Position numbers and translations under genes: made by a program. From a bacterium (lineage in GTDB: Bacteria; Bacillota; Clostridia; Lachnospirales; Lachnospiraceae), in NCBI GenBank assembly GCA_030535455.1, contig JAUNJY010000004.1:1-64000 (forward strand): a stretch of 64,000 nt of DNA, read 5' to 3'. The number at the start of each line of letters is the position of its first letter. The first letter of the stretch is position 1. The notes under the pieces were generated by a model. It had not been told where the DNA came from, did no database searches, and saw only the letters and a list, made by a program, of their open reading frames with translations. This document shows, one piece after another, positions 34,016 through 43,620 of the stretch.

Positions 34016-35407
34016 TTAAACTAAAGTAATACCTAATTCCTCACATGTAGAATCAATTACCTTTAATAACTCATCATCAGTGATTACAGTAACACGTCCA
34101 TCCTCATACTGCTCATCTACCCAAACCTTAACTTTTGATACTAACGGATCTGCCTTGCTTACTTTCTTATCTTCTCTTAATTTAAAATATGTATTGATCC
34201 AATGGGCAATTCCTGCTAAACCGGACGTATTCGACACCGCTACTAAAACTGGACGATTTAAGAATTTATCAGTATCAAAAATATTATAGATTTCTTCATT
34301 TTTTAGAAGTCCATCTGCATGAATGCCTGCTCTTGTAACATTAAAGTTACGTCCCACAAATGGTGTTCTTGATGGCACACGGTAACCAATTTCTTTCTCA
34401 TAATACTGTGCAAGTTCCGTAATCACTGTGGTATCCATTCCATCTAATGATCCTTTTAACTGCGCATACTCAAATACCATTGCTTCCAGTGGTGTATTGC
34501 CTGTACGCTCTCCAATTCCAAATAAGGAACAGTTTACACCACAAGCACCGTAGAGCCAAGCCGTCGTTGAATTGGTAACTGCCTTATAAAAATCGTTATG
34601 TCCATGCCACTCGATTTGTTCACTTGGTACACCTGCATGTTCCTTTAATCCGTAAATAATTCCTTGTACACTTCGTGGAATTACAGCACCAGCGAAGTTT
34701 ACACCATATCCCATGGTATCACAGGCTCTGATTTTAACAGGAATGTTATACTCTTCTCCAAGCTTCATAAGCTCTAAACAGAATGGAATGACAAATCCAT
34801 AAATATCTGATCTTGTAATATCCTCAAGGTGACATCTTGGTGCAATTCCTGTCTCAAGACATTCACGAACTACGCTTAAATAATGATTCATTGCTTCCCG
34901 ACGAGTCATCTTCATCTTATAGAAAATGTGGTAGTCGGAACAGCTTACTAAAATTCCTGTCTCTTTTAAACCAAGCTCTTTTACTAATTCAAAGTCTTTC
35001 TTGCTTGCGCGAATCCATGCTGTAACTTCTGGAAACTCATATCCTCTTTCCATACATTTATAAACAGCATTTCTGTCTTTTTTGCTGTATAAGAAAAACT
35101 CACTCTGTCTGATGATACCATTTGGTCCACCAAGTTTATGTAAATAATCGTACATCGTTACGATTTGTTCAGTCGTATAAGGCGCTCTTGATTGCTGGCC
35201 ATCTCGAAATGTGGTATCTGTAATCCAGATATTATCTGGCATGTTATGAGGTACAATTCGATCATTAAATGCAATCTTAGGCACTTCATCGTAAGGGAAT
35301 AAATTACGGAATACATTGGGTTTATCGGTATCAACTAATGGGTACATATGCTCTTCTAATTGAAGCAGATTGTTATGTGGATTTTTAAATACTCTACGGT
35401 TTTCCAT
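34016..35407 (-). CDS. Probable Re-citrate synthase (homocitrate/isopropylmalate synthase family)
   Basis: 463 residues. DRE-TIM barrel enzyme: metal site and RDGQQ motif in IWITDTTFRDGQQSRAPYT, HLEDITRSDIYGF, CDTMGYGVNFAG, the HGHND metal motif in IEWHGHNDFYKAVTN and GIGERTGNTPLEAMV. Anaerobes without the common Si-citrate synthase use such proteins (known from Clostridium kluyveri) to condense acetyl-CoA with oxaloacetate. Co-location with an isocitrate dehydrogenase gene supports this over homocitrate synthesis. The start is the ATG 7 bases after AAAGGAG; the open frame continues 60 codons upstream but crosses the promoter. Transcribed from a near-consensus promoter that carries palindromes. 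Confidence 0.88.
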   Translation of the reverse strand: MENRRVFKNPHNNLLQLEEHMYPLVDTDKPNVFRNLFPYDEVPKIAFNDRIVPHNMPDNIWITDTTFRDGQQSRAPYTTEQIVTMYDYLHKLGGPNGIIRQSEFFLYSKKDRNAVYKCMERGYEFPEVTAWIRASKKDFELVKELGLKETGILVSCSDYHIFYKMKMTRREAMNHYLSVVRECLETGIAPRCHLEDITRSDIYGFVIPFCLELMKLGEEYNIPVKIRACDTMGYGVNFAGAVIPRSVQGIIYGLKEHAGVPSEQIEWHGHNDFYKAVTNSTTAWLYGACGVNCSLFGIGERTGNTPLEAMVFEYAQLKGSLDGMDTTVITELAQYYEKEIGYRVPSRTPFVGRNFNVTRAGIHADGLLKNEEIYNIFDTDKFLNRPVLVAVSNTSGLAGIAHWINTYFKLREDKKVSKADPLVSKVKVWVDEQYEDGRVTVITDDELLKVIDSTCEELGITLV

Positions 35408-35444
35408 TTCGCTACTCCTTTTCCTGTTTTCCTTCTTTTGCACA

Positions 35445-35473
35445 ATTGTATACAATAATACATGTATTGTCAA
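35445..35473 (-). promoter_or_regulatory. Citrate synthase promoter overlapped by two palindromes
   Basis: On the minus strand TTGACA (35468-35473), 17-base spacer, TACAAT (35445-35450). Two perfect 12-base palindromes, AATACATGTATT (35457-35468) and ATTGTATACAAT (35445-35456), abut and cover the spacer and the -10. ATTGTATACAAT has the TGTATACA core seen in many FCD-type GntR operators. The ATG lies 38 bases downstream. Confidence 0.75.
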
Positions 35474-35734
35474 CGAAAACATCTCCATAATCTTCCATTG
35501 CATTTTTTTACAATTTTTCTTTATTGCCTTCGCCATTTTTTGTCTATAATTCAAATATATAAAGTCCAGATATCCCTTTAAATTCAATACTTATACAAGA
35601 TATTTCTTTCCATTTTTGTCGTCAAATCACCCTACCTACATGCCGGCTTCTTCCTCTTTTTCCCTTAATAAAATAAAGTCAAATTAAAAATCAGTTTATT
35701 TTCTTAAGGAAAAACAGAATAAAATAAAGTCAAA

Positions 35735-35776
35735 AAAGTGTAAAAAAGAGGAGTTTTGCTCTCTTTTTTACACTTT
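35735..35776 (-). terminator. Terminator of the kinase/surface-protein operon
   Basis: Perfect 16-bp stem AAAGTGTAAAAAAGAG / CTCTTTTTTACACTTT with a 10-base loop, ending 5 bases after the stop of the 1,780-residue protein gene. T-rich sequence follows on the minus strand. Confidence 0.85.
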
Positions 35777-35781
35777 CTTCT

Positions 35782-38700
35782 CTACTGTTGTTCTATTTTC
35801 TTTCTTTTCCTATACACAATAAATAAAACACTGCTTCCTAATGAGACAATAAGTACTCCTATAATTCCAACTGCCCAAAATGAACGATCATTTGCAATGC
35901 GAACAAGCAGATTCGTTGTAATAAATATCTTCTTGATCTCCTTAGTTGCTTCATTCCCTGCCTGATCCATTGCCACTACCTTAATGCTTTGAGCCGAGTT
36001 ACTGCTGCCCACTTGAACTATGTACTGATTTTGTTCTAATGAGTAAGGAACTTCTTGTTCATTAACATAAATCTTAGCATGATCCAGGACCAAGTTATCT
36101 TCTACATTGATTTTAACTTTTCTTGTTGTCTCATTGTAGGTTGAACCTGCTGCAACATTAATTGGTACAATCCTTGGTGGTGTACGATCTATTCCGAACC
36201 AAATCTCTGCCTTTTTATCTTCATCGGTATTCTCATTAATATTGCCAGCTTCGTCTTTTGAGTAAATTGCAAGGCTGTACTTTCCATCCTCTTGAATTAA
36301 GTTTGATGAAATATGATATATGTACTCATACCAAGTACCCTCTCCCCCGTCTTCTGTAACCGAATAGTCTTGATCCTTTACCAAATCCTTAACATTATCA
36401 TTGCAGACTAATCGTACAACCGTATTCTCTGTAGAAAGCTTGTTTACATTGATTTCGGTAACGACTAAATCAAACTCATCCTTAACATATTTTCCTGCAA
36501 CATTTAATAATGCATCACTAAAACTATAAGTGGAACCAAAACGATTAATTGAAAAATGTACCTCTTTTGTCGTTACATTTGACGCCTTATCTGTACAACT
36601 TACGACAAGCTTATATATTTTGTCATACTCCTTCTTTTTTGGGAAACAATCTAAGCGATAAGTAATGCCTTTTTCCACCTTTACTCTCTGAGGTGTAAAC
36701 TTCACCTCATTTTCCATGGCATCATATAATTTAACCTCTGTCTGAGTACTCGTAAAATTATTATCTGTACACATGATTTCAGGTATCAAATCACCATTAT
36801 AACACATTTGGTCTTTTACTCCTGTAATCTTGACCTCAGGTGATACTTTATCAATAACTAACTTTATTGTTTCCTGTTTTTCAAGCGTATTTCCTGCTTC
36901 ATCTGCATAGCTAATTGTAAACGTGTAACTTCCTTGATTAACAAATTCTAATTCTAAATTATACTGCTGCCTGGATGATGATGTAATTCCCAGCTCCGGA
37001 AATGCTATTTTCTTTCCTTCGTTAATTGCCGTTCCTTCTACCTTGACATTGGAAAATTCAAAATTATTTTCTGAAATATTTAATTGTACTTTTGTAGTTG
37101 AATTATAATAACTGATCCCTCCCTCTTTATAAGAAGGGGTTGGCAACAGCACATCTAGTACAGGTTCTGTTTGATCAATGGTAAATGTTTCTGTCTGACT
37201 AGGCCGCCCCTCATTTCCCACCTTATCCTTTACCAATGCTTTCAAGGAGTAAATACCATCTTTGTCAAATTCTATTGTTGCAATATTCACTGTCTGATCT
37301 GGATTTTCACTATCCTCTTGCTTACTCCATGCACTTAACTTTGGCACTTCACCAGCCGCATTATATAACTCCAGTTTTACCTGTTCAGCATCAAAATTTC
37401 GTTCTCTTACTTTAATTGTGGCAATACGTGGCTGATTATAATAAACACTGGAATTCTTCTTATCAAAGGTCAACTCTAGTATAGGTGCCGTCTTATCTAT
37501 GCTAAGATACATTTCCTTTTCATATTCCGTTCCTGTACGATCTGTGACTACGACATGTATTCTAATATTATTACTGTTATTAGAAATAACAAGCTTCCCC
37601 TTAAGCCGGGTCACCAAGTTTTGATCGCTCTCTTCTAAATTAAAATAGGACGTATCTCCTTCTAATTTACCAGTTGACGAAACCGTCAGCTTTCCTGACT
37701 GATTACTGGCACTATCCTGCTTACTATCTACTTCCCATTCAATAGAACGAATACCGGAATAATAATTTGCAACATCTAGGTTAACATCCACATTTTCTTT
37801 GTACAACTGATTACCCTTGTTATCTTTGCACTCTGTATCTGGAGTGCTAAACGCAATCTGTGAATTACTAATTCCTCCGGCACTGCTGTCAATAATAATT
37901 CCATATGGTCTAGAAAATTTACTTGCCGTATGCTCAACATAATCTACTGCCCTTGCAAAAATCTGTCCTTTAAAGTTCTCACGTATTGTAAAAAAGACTG
38001 TATTGTCTTGACCTACTTCCTTTACTGTTTTCTTCGAAGCGACTCCATCCTTATTAGAACTATAGTCAACCGTATAGTATTCAATGGCACGAATACCTGA
38101 AGAAGGAGTCCCATCTGATGCTTTAATCTGCACCTTGGTTGGCTCATTAAAGTAGTAACCATATTCCTGCTTTTCAATTAGCCTCTCATCCCGGTCTTTG
38201 ATACCATTTGCAGTAAAGCTAAACTGCTCAATTACAGGGGTTACACGGTCAATATAAATAGTTTTGCTTTTTTCTTGGATATTTCCTGCATTATCCACTG
38301 CCGACAACACTACATTATACTTTCCATCTTCACTCTCACCGATCTGTTGCGTATCAATTTTAAATGTAGTCTGACAAACTTTTTCATTAGTCGCCTGTAT
38401 CTGAATGTTATTTCCTGATAGATCATTTGTAATAGTTTGTCCATTCACTTTTACTTGAAGCTGCTTTAGTCCCGCTTCCTCATCACTACAATCAAAAGTA
38501 AGTATCTGATCCTCAGCATACCATTCCCTTTTCTCCGCATCAGTATATACAGGACTGTCACTGGTAATCTTTAACTTCGGACTTGTAGCCTCAATGCAAA
38601 TATAGTCATTATAAACGGAATTAACTGCACTTATAGAGACCGGTGTAGATTGATTTCCCACCTGATCACATGTCATAAGGCTTAAGTTTCCTTTAAAACC

Positions 38701-41124
38701 AGCTGGAATCTGAAATACCACTTTAAATTCATCTTTATAATTCTCTTTCTCGCAAGTCTTTGATGCTATCTGTTCTCCATCACAAAGCAACATAATAGAT
38801 TTTATGCCACTTGCCTTTGTCATCGCACCACTGCTTAATTGATAAAGATCGGTTGCTGTAACCTCTACTAAAAGCGGCTCATTAAGATATGTCCCATGCT
38901 TCAGACTTTGTACATTTTCAGTAGTGTCTCCTACCTTCTTTGAAAGCATCACTTCAGTTATCTTTGCAGGATTTGTATCGATATTTACCTCAACTTTTAA
39001 TGGCAAAGATATATTTCCTGCCTTATCCTCAGCATAAATATAGTAACTGTCTTCCATATCTATTGCATTTTTATCCTCATCCACTGGTGACTGTATTACA
39101 TAACTATCATTTTCATCTTTATTAACTGATAACTCTGTCATATCATTCTGATTGTCGCCAATACTATAATATACCTTCTCTATTCCAGAACATCCAGCCT
39201 GATCATAATCCCTTGCTGAGAAAGCAATTGTTACAATATCATTATGCCATTTTTGATTTGGCTTCTTGCTTACCAGCTTCATTACTGGCTTCTTAACATC
39301 AAACATGGCCACATAGCTATACAGCTGTTCTGATTTATTTCCCATCGTATCATATGCCCAGATATAATAGGTTGTCTTACCTGACTGTTTCGCATCAACT
39401 TGAAAACTATATTCCCCTGTCTCTTTATTTAGTGTAGCTTTCTTTATACTCTTTGTTTCCTGGTTTTGAGCCATATGGTTTTCTGCTTCACTTTTGTCTA
39501 CGGAATAGTAAACATGTTCCACATTGCTTCCCTTATCCTTTGCAACACCCCTTACTGTAATGTCTTGATTAAACCATTTTGACTCTGTATCAACTGTTAA
39601 AGTAGGACCTGCTACATCTACTTTCATTGGTTCAGAACGGTTTGTAGCATTATCTGTTGCCCAAATATAATACTCCTCATCTTTTAAAGATGTTTTTTTC
39701 ACTGAAAATATGTAATTGTTGTTATTGTTTTCAAGTTTGTAGTCATAATTCTTTTGAGTTACATCTGTTGATACCGATTTATCATACTCCTCTTTTGTAC
39801 CAAACTGAACCGTATCAATTTCAGAATCACCTTGATCCGTTATTTTTGTGGAAATTGTCAGGGTAGAGTCTGATGTTGAAGGAGCAGAGTGAGTTACTTT
39901 GTAGGATGATGCTGTTGGAGCTATTGTGTCAAAAATAAATTGGATAGGGTATTGGTAGACACCATTCATAGACCCTTGTGTATTTCTTAAGTAAATGCAA
40001 TCAAATAGACATGAATTCTCTATAAATATTGTACCATTTAGAGAAATCTTACTTGGCTTAATAAGCCAATCTTTTTTTGTTGTAAGCTTCAACTTTTTCT
40101 GCTTATTAAAAATAAGTATTACGTGCCCATCTGATTTAATAATTTTTTTAATATCAGCATTTAATCCATCTTCTAATAACACATCAAATACTGTTTCGAA
40201 ATCACAATCAATATCATCATATAAAGTACTTTTCAAAGAAATACTTACATTTTCATTAACATTATTTATAACATATTCTAAAGATCGACTATTTTCATCG
40301 GCCCAATATTTCTTTTCGCTATTACAATATAGTCCGTCTATTACTTGATTTTTACTTTTAGCTTCTATTTTTATTCTACATTCTTGATTCGCTTCCACTT
40401 CAATCTTTCTGGTTTGCTTATTATTCATCCATATATTAAAGTCATTATCCAATACTTCAATCAAAAAAAATTGCTTGTTAAATTCAACTTCAACCCAAAT
40501 ATCCTTCTTTACTTCATCAATTTTATAAATATATTCTTTCTTTTCTACATTACTAATAGTTAAATTTACATTATTAACTTCAATTTTATTTATCTCGCTA
40601 TACTCTTCGGGTAAAAATGAAAGTGAAATACTTTCATTTTCAAATATGTAAGTATTTTCTGTTTCTACTATTTGTTCTTGGTTAATTTTACACTTACCAC
40701 TTCCTCGCCCTGTATATTTACAACGAATTGTATACATTTTTTTAATTTCTAAATCAATTGTAGTATCCTTTTCAATAGTATATTTATAAACAAACTCATG
40801 TGGTTGACTTACTTCTAAGTTTTCATCATTTAATGCTATACTATAAATTCCATAATTTTCATCTGGTACTACTTTAATTTCTATTTCAGTTCCTACTTCA
40901 ATTACACAACTATTCCTTTCATCTAATTTAAACTCCTCATTATCGCTTAATATCTGAATATTGGATTTTTTTTGTTCTGTTACTATAAGTACAACGCTCT
41001 CTCCTTCATTCGCAGTAGGATTATAACTCTTATATACTAAAACACCCAGTTGTACTAATGCAGCAAATAAAACAAGAACGCTGATCGTTACCAATATCTT
41101 ATCTTTTTTTTCTACCCCTTTCAT
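35782..41124 (-). CDS. Giant membrane-anchored Ig-like repeat surface protein
   Basis: 1,780 residues. An N-terminal uncleaved-looking signal/anchor (ILVTISVLVLFAALVQLGVLVY, about 10-31) is followed by about 370 residues of beta-rich InlB-like or bacterial-repeat modules. About a dozen Ig-like domains follow from about 398 to 1,720, each opened by a boundary such as FDTIAPT, IDRVTP, IDKTAP, IDQTEP, IDKVSP or IDRTPP and often closed by an AxDxAGN-type turn. A C-terminal membrane helix (SFWAVGIIGVLIVSLGSSVLFIVY, about 1,740-1,765) and a basic tail RKRKKIEQQ end it. No LPxTG or SLH motif. It looks like a long extracellular stalk or adhesin tied to the membrane. Last gene of the PP2C-kinase operon, 28 bases after the LRR protein. 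Confidence 0.85.
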   Translation of the reverse strand: MKGVEKKDKILVTISVLVLFAALVQLGVLVYKSYNPTANEGESVVLIVTEQKKSNIQILSDNEEFKLDERNSCVIEVGTEIEIKVVPDENYGIYSIALNDENLEVSQPHEFVYKYTIEKDTTIDLEIKKMYTIRCKYTGRGSGKCKINQEQIVETENTYIFENESISLSFLPEEYSEINKIEVNNVNLTISNVEKKEYIYKIDEVKKDIWVEVEFNKQFFLIEVLDNDFNIWMNNKQTRKIEVEANQECRIKIEAKSKNQVIDGLYCNSEKKYWADENSRSLEYVINNVNENVSISLKSTLYDDIDCDFETVFDVLLEDGLNADIKKIIKSDGHVILIFNKQKKLKLTTKKDWLIKPSKISLNGTIFIENSCLFDCIYLRNTQGSMNGVYQYPIQFIFDTIAPTASSYKVTHSAPSTSDSTLTISTKITDQGDSEIDTVQFGTKEEYDKSVSTDVTQKNYDYKLENNNNNYIFSVKKTSLKDEEYYIWATDNATNRSEPMKVDVAGPTLTVDTESKWFNQDITVRGVAKDKGSNVEHVYYSVDKSEAENHMAQNQETKSIKKATLNKETGEYSFQVDAKQSGKTTYYIWAYDTMGNKSEQLYSYVAMFDVKKPVMKLVSKKPNQKWHNDIVTIAFSARDYDQAGCSGIEKVYYSIGDNQNDMTELSVNKDENDSYVIQSPVDEDKNAIDMEDSYYIYAEDKAGNISLPLKVEVNIDTNPAKITEVMLSKKVGDTTENVQSLKHGTYLNEPLLVEVTATDLYQLSSGAMTKASGIKSIMLLCDGEQIASKTCEKENYKDEFKVVFQIPAGFKGNLSLMTCDQVGNQSTPVSISAVNSVYNDYICIEATSPKLKITSDSPVYTDAEKREWYAEDQILTFDCSDEEAGLKQLQVKVNGQTITNDLSGNNIQIQATNEKVCQTTFKIDTQQIGESEDGKYNVVLSAVDNAGNIQEKSKTIYIDRVTPVIEQFSFTANGIKDRDERLIEKQEYGYYFNEPTKVQIKASDGTPSSGIRAIEYYTVDYSSNKDGVASKKTVKEVGQDNTVFFTIRENFKGQIFARAVDYVEHTASKFSRPYGIIIDSSAGGISNSQIAFSTPDTECKDNKGNQLYKENVDVNLDVANYYSGIRSIEWEVDSKQDSASNQSGKLTVSSTGKLEGDTSYFNLEESDQNLVTRLKGKLVISNNSNNIRIHVVVTDRTGTEYEKEMYLSIDKTAPILELTFDKKNSSVYYNQPRIATIKVRERNFDAEQVKLELYNAAGEVPKLSAWSKQEDSENPDQTVNIATIEFDKDGIYSLKALVKDKVGNEGRPSQTETFTIDQTEPVLDVLLPTPSYKEGGISYYNSTTKVQLNISENNFEFSNVKVEGTAINEGKKIAFPELGITSSSRQQYNLELEFVNQGSYTFTISYADEAGNTLEKQETIKLVIDKVSPEVKITGVKDQMCYNGDLIPEIMCTDNNFTSTQTEVKLYDAMENEVKFTPQRVKVEKGITYRLDCFPKKKEYDKIYKLVVSCTDKASNVTTKEVHFSINRFGSTYSFSDALLNVAGKYVKDEFDLVVTEINVNKLSTENTVVRLVCNDNVKDLVKDQDYSVTEDGGEGTWYEYIYHISSNLIQEDGKYSLAIYSKDEAGNINENTDEDKKAEIWFGIDRTPPRIVPINVAAGSTYNETTRKVKINVEDNLVLDHAKIYVNEQEVPYSLEQNQYIVQVGSSNSAQSIKVVAMDQAGNEATKEIKKIFITTNLLVRIANDRSFWAVGIIGVLIVSLGSSVLFIVYRKRKKIEQQ

Positions 41125-41152
41125 TTTTCCCCTCTTTTCTCCTATAATAACT

Positions 41153-43114
41153 CTATTTTTTTACGAAGACTATTGTTGAATAACCTGACTTAATTATTGA
41201 TTTATTTACTCTTTTAAATGTTCGTACTTTAAAATAATATCCCTTCTTCGCAGATATACCATATTTAATGTATTGTGTTTTATTCTTCCCCTCTAAAGTA
41301 GCAATACATTTATATCCTGATTTTTTTTTATTAGACATATAAATCATGTATCCTGATGCATTATTTATTTTTTTCCAGGTAAGTCTAATACCATTCTTTT
41401 TATTTTTCCTTATCTGTTTTATAGTAATAATCTTTGTTTTAGAAGGACATGTAGCTGTCTTTATCTCAGTCTCTCCTCCATAATTCTTCTTTCCATTAAT
41501 TTCTTTGTAGGAAACAACTTTAAATGAATAAGCTGTTGCACTCTGCAGCCTCTTTCCTGTTTTTCCATTTTCCTTACTAACGGTGTATGATGTTGACTTT
41601 GTATCTACTATTTTTCTATATTTTTTACATCTCGTATCATAGCGATAAATACTGTATCCAGTTGCACCATTAACCTTTGTCCAACCTAGTGTAAGAGTAC
41701 TAGTTGTTTGTTTTGATGCTTTAAGAGATTTTATTGCAGGAGGTGTGACTACCACTTCACAACTAGCCGACATTCCATCTGCTGAGACTATTATTCTTGC
41801 TGTTCCAACCTTTTTTGCAGTTATTCTTCCTTTGTTATCTACGCTTACCACTTTTGTATTTGACGACTTCCAGTTTAACTTATTATTTACTGCATTACTT
41901 GGTAATACCTTTACCGATAATTGTGTTGATTTATTTTTTTCAATATTTAAACTCACTTTTGTCTTATTTAATTTCAATGATGTAATAGCTGCTCTCACTG
42001 ATACCTTACATGTCTTTATTAAATTACTGCCATCCACACTTCTTGCTGTTATAATTGCCTGTCCCACAGATATCCCTGTAGTATTCCCTTGTTGGTCTAC
42101 CTTTACAATTTTTTCATTAGATGAACTCCAGTAAATTTGACTAACTGTACAGTTACTTGGCTTTGTGGTTATTGTTATTTTTTTTGTTTTATTTTTATTA
42201 ATAATAAGCTCAACATTATTACTATCTAAATTTATTCCTTCCATAGGAATAAACTCAGTAAAACTTTTATTAAACTGATTACAATATTGATATAATGTAG
42301 ATAATTTTTTATTTCCTACAGAATATTTGAAACCATAAAGATTTGCTGTCGTTATTGAGTTTACAATCCAACAATCACTATTTAAAAAAACTAAATTTTT
42401 AATATTTGAGCACTCATAGAATGCATTTTTCCCAATACTCTCGATAGAGTTTGGTATAAACGTAAACTGACCACCTGTATAAAAAATCTTTTCATCCTGT
42501 ATAATATTGAGTTTTTCGCAGTATGCAAATGCACCATATCCTATCTTCTTTATATTTTTTGATATATATACACTTTTTAGGTTATCACAACCAAAAAATA
42601 AGAAATCGCTAATTTCCTGCAAGTTTTGGGGCATTCTTACCGCGCCTATTCTAGCATTACACGAAAATGCGCTTTCATCTATGTTACTAACTGAATTTGG
42701 TATTTTGATTTCTAGCAAATCACATGTATCGAATGCAGATGCACCTATTTTCTCTAATCCTTCACAAATTGAAATATAATTTAGTTTTTTACAACAGTAA
42801 AAAGCACCCTTATTAATAATTCTTAAATACTTAGGTAAGTACACTCTACTTATGCTTAAATTATCTGCAAACGCTTCTTCCCCAACCTCCGTAACTCTCT
42901 TTCCTTCAACTGTTTCTGGTATATGCACTTCACTTGCTTTTCCTTTGTACTTTGTGATCGATACTGTTCCGTCATTAAGTATCTTATAAGTATAGTCGCC
43001 ATATAGCTTATCTGTATTTTCTGCTGACACAGATACTCCTTTACCACTTATTCCAGCCATACAAGCGAATAATAATATCACAACACAAAGAATTTTAATT
43101 TTACTCCCTCTCAT
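41153..43114 (-). CDS. Secreted BspA-like LRR / Big_2 Ig / fibronectin-III protein
   Basis: 653 residues. Signal peptide (MRGSKIKILCVVILLFACMAGISG, cleavage probably near SVSAEN). Then BspA/TpLRR-type leucine-rich repeats (about 70-260; repeats such as VTEVGEEAFADNLSISRVYLP, IGASAFDTCDLLEIKIP). Two Big_2-like domains follow (about 300-460; SSNEKIVKVDQQGNTTGISVG, SSNTKVVSVDNKGRITAKKVG), then two fibronectin-III-like domains (about 465-653; LTLGWTKVNGATGYSIYRYD, IRLTWKKINNASGYMIYMS). No anchor is seen, so secreted or non-covalently held. The start is the ATG with AGGAGG 7 bases upstream. It sits between a small membrane protein and the giant Ig protein. Confidence 0.88.
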   Translation of the reverse strand: MRGSKIKILCVVILLFACMAGISGKGVSVSAENTDKLYGDYTYKILNDGTVSITKYKGKASEVHIPETVEGKRVTEVGEEAFADNLSISRVYLPKYLRIINKGAFYCCKKLNYISICEGLEKIGASAFDTCDLLEIKIPNSVSNIDESAFSCNARIGAVRMPQNLQEISDFLFFGCDNLKSVYISKNIKKIGYGAFAYCEKLNIIQDEKIFYTGGQFTFIPNSIESIGKNAFYECSNIKNLVFLNSDCWIVNSITTANLYGFKYSVGNKKLSTLYQYCNQFNKSFTEFIPMEGINLDSNNVELIINKNKTKKITITTKPSNCTVSQIYWSSSNEKIVKVDQQGNTTGISVGQAIITARSVDGSNLIKTCKVSVRAAITSLKLNKTKVSLNIEKNKSTQLSVKVLPSNAVNNKLNWKSSNTKVVSVDNKGRITAKKVGTARIIVSADGMSASCEVVVTPPAIKSLKASKQTTSTLTLGWTKVNGATGYSIYRYDTRCKKYRKIVDTKSTSYTVSKENGKTGKRLQSATAYSFKVVSYKEINGKKNYGGETEIKTATCPSKTKIITIKQIRKNKKNGIRLTWKKINNASGYMIYMSNKKKSGYKCIATLEGKNKTQYIKYGISAKKGYYFKVRTFKRVNKSIIKSGYSTIVFVKK

Positions 43115-43134
43115 ACTTCTCCTCCTTCTTGCCT

Positions 43135-43605
43135 CTATCCCCTTGCTACCTTGCAATTGTCTATTCTGATTTCTAGCTTTGCTAGTACATCTGTTCCCGC
43201 AAGCTCAACATTATATTTTTTTTCGTCACCTAAACCTTGCGGAGCATTTAACTCCATATCATAGGTTGGAATAATAATCTTAGTTTCTTCAATAATCTCA
43301 CCTCTGGCGATGCGAGCATTCCTTTGCATCTCTTCAATTTGTTTCTCCTGCTGCTTCAATATTCTAAAATAAGATGCAAGTAAGTCATTGTAACCCTCTA
43401 TATTAGGGAGATCATCCTGAATTTGTGGGTTCAGCAATACACTGTTTTTTAGTAATACCTTAATATCCTCTTGCTCATGTGAATTCTTTAGCTCTTTGAT
43501 TACGGCACAGATATGTAATGAAAAAAACAAGATTATTGCGGCCACTATTAAGACAATTGCTAAGACAATCGATACAATGTAGATCCACTTGTAAATGGTG
43601 ATCAT
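43135..43605 (-). CDS. Small single-pass membrane protein of the kinase operon
   Basis: 156 residues. One long N-terminal hydrophobic segment (about 5-33, IYIVSIVLAIVLIVAAIILFFSLHI), then a mostly helical charged stretch (LLASYFRILKQQEKQIEEMQRNARIARGEI) and a short beta-rich C-terminus ending DNCKVARG. No family recognised. Strong ribosome site GGGAGG. It lies 15 bases after the kinase gene and 20 bases before the LRR gene, so it is probably a partner of one of them in the membrane. No function assigned. Confidence 0.7.
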   Translation of the reverse strand: MITIYKWIYIVSIVLAIVLIVAAIILFFSLHICAVIKELKNSHEQEDIKVLLKNSVLLNPQIQDDLPNIEGYNDLLASYFRILKQQEKQIEEMQRNARIARGEIIEETKIIIPTYDMELNAPQGLGDEKKYNVELAGTDVLAKLEIRIDNCKVARG

Positions 43606-43620
43606 CTCTTCTCCTCCCTT

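Larger units (their letters stand above)
35408..35781. other. Intergenic region before the citrate synthase gene
   Basis: 374 bases. They hold the citrate synthase promoter/operator (35445-35473), a 17-base direct repeat AATAAAATAAAGTCAAA at 35667-35683 and 35718-35734, and the terminator of the Ig-fibre gene (35735-35776). No coding frame is credible. Confidence 0.65.

Noticed and set aside
35782-41124. Sortase (LPxTG) or SLH anchor in the giant Ig protein
   Set aside because: The C-terminus is a plain membrane helix followed by RKRKKIEQQ; no sorting motif or SLH repeat is present.
41745-42134. 129-residue open frame on the plus strand within the LRR/Ig/FN3 gene
   Set aside because: Antisense to a well-supported gene, no ribosome site, low-complexity hydrophobic translation; it mirrors Ser/Thr/Asn-rich codons of the real frame.
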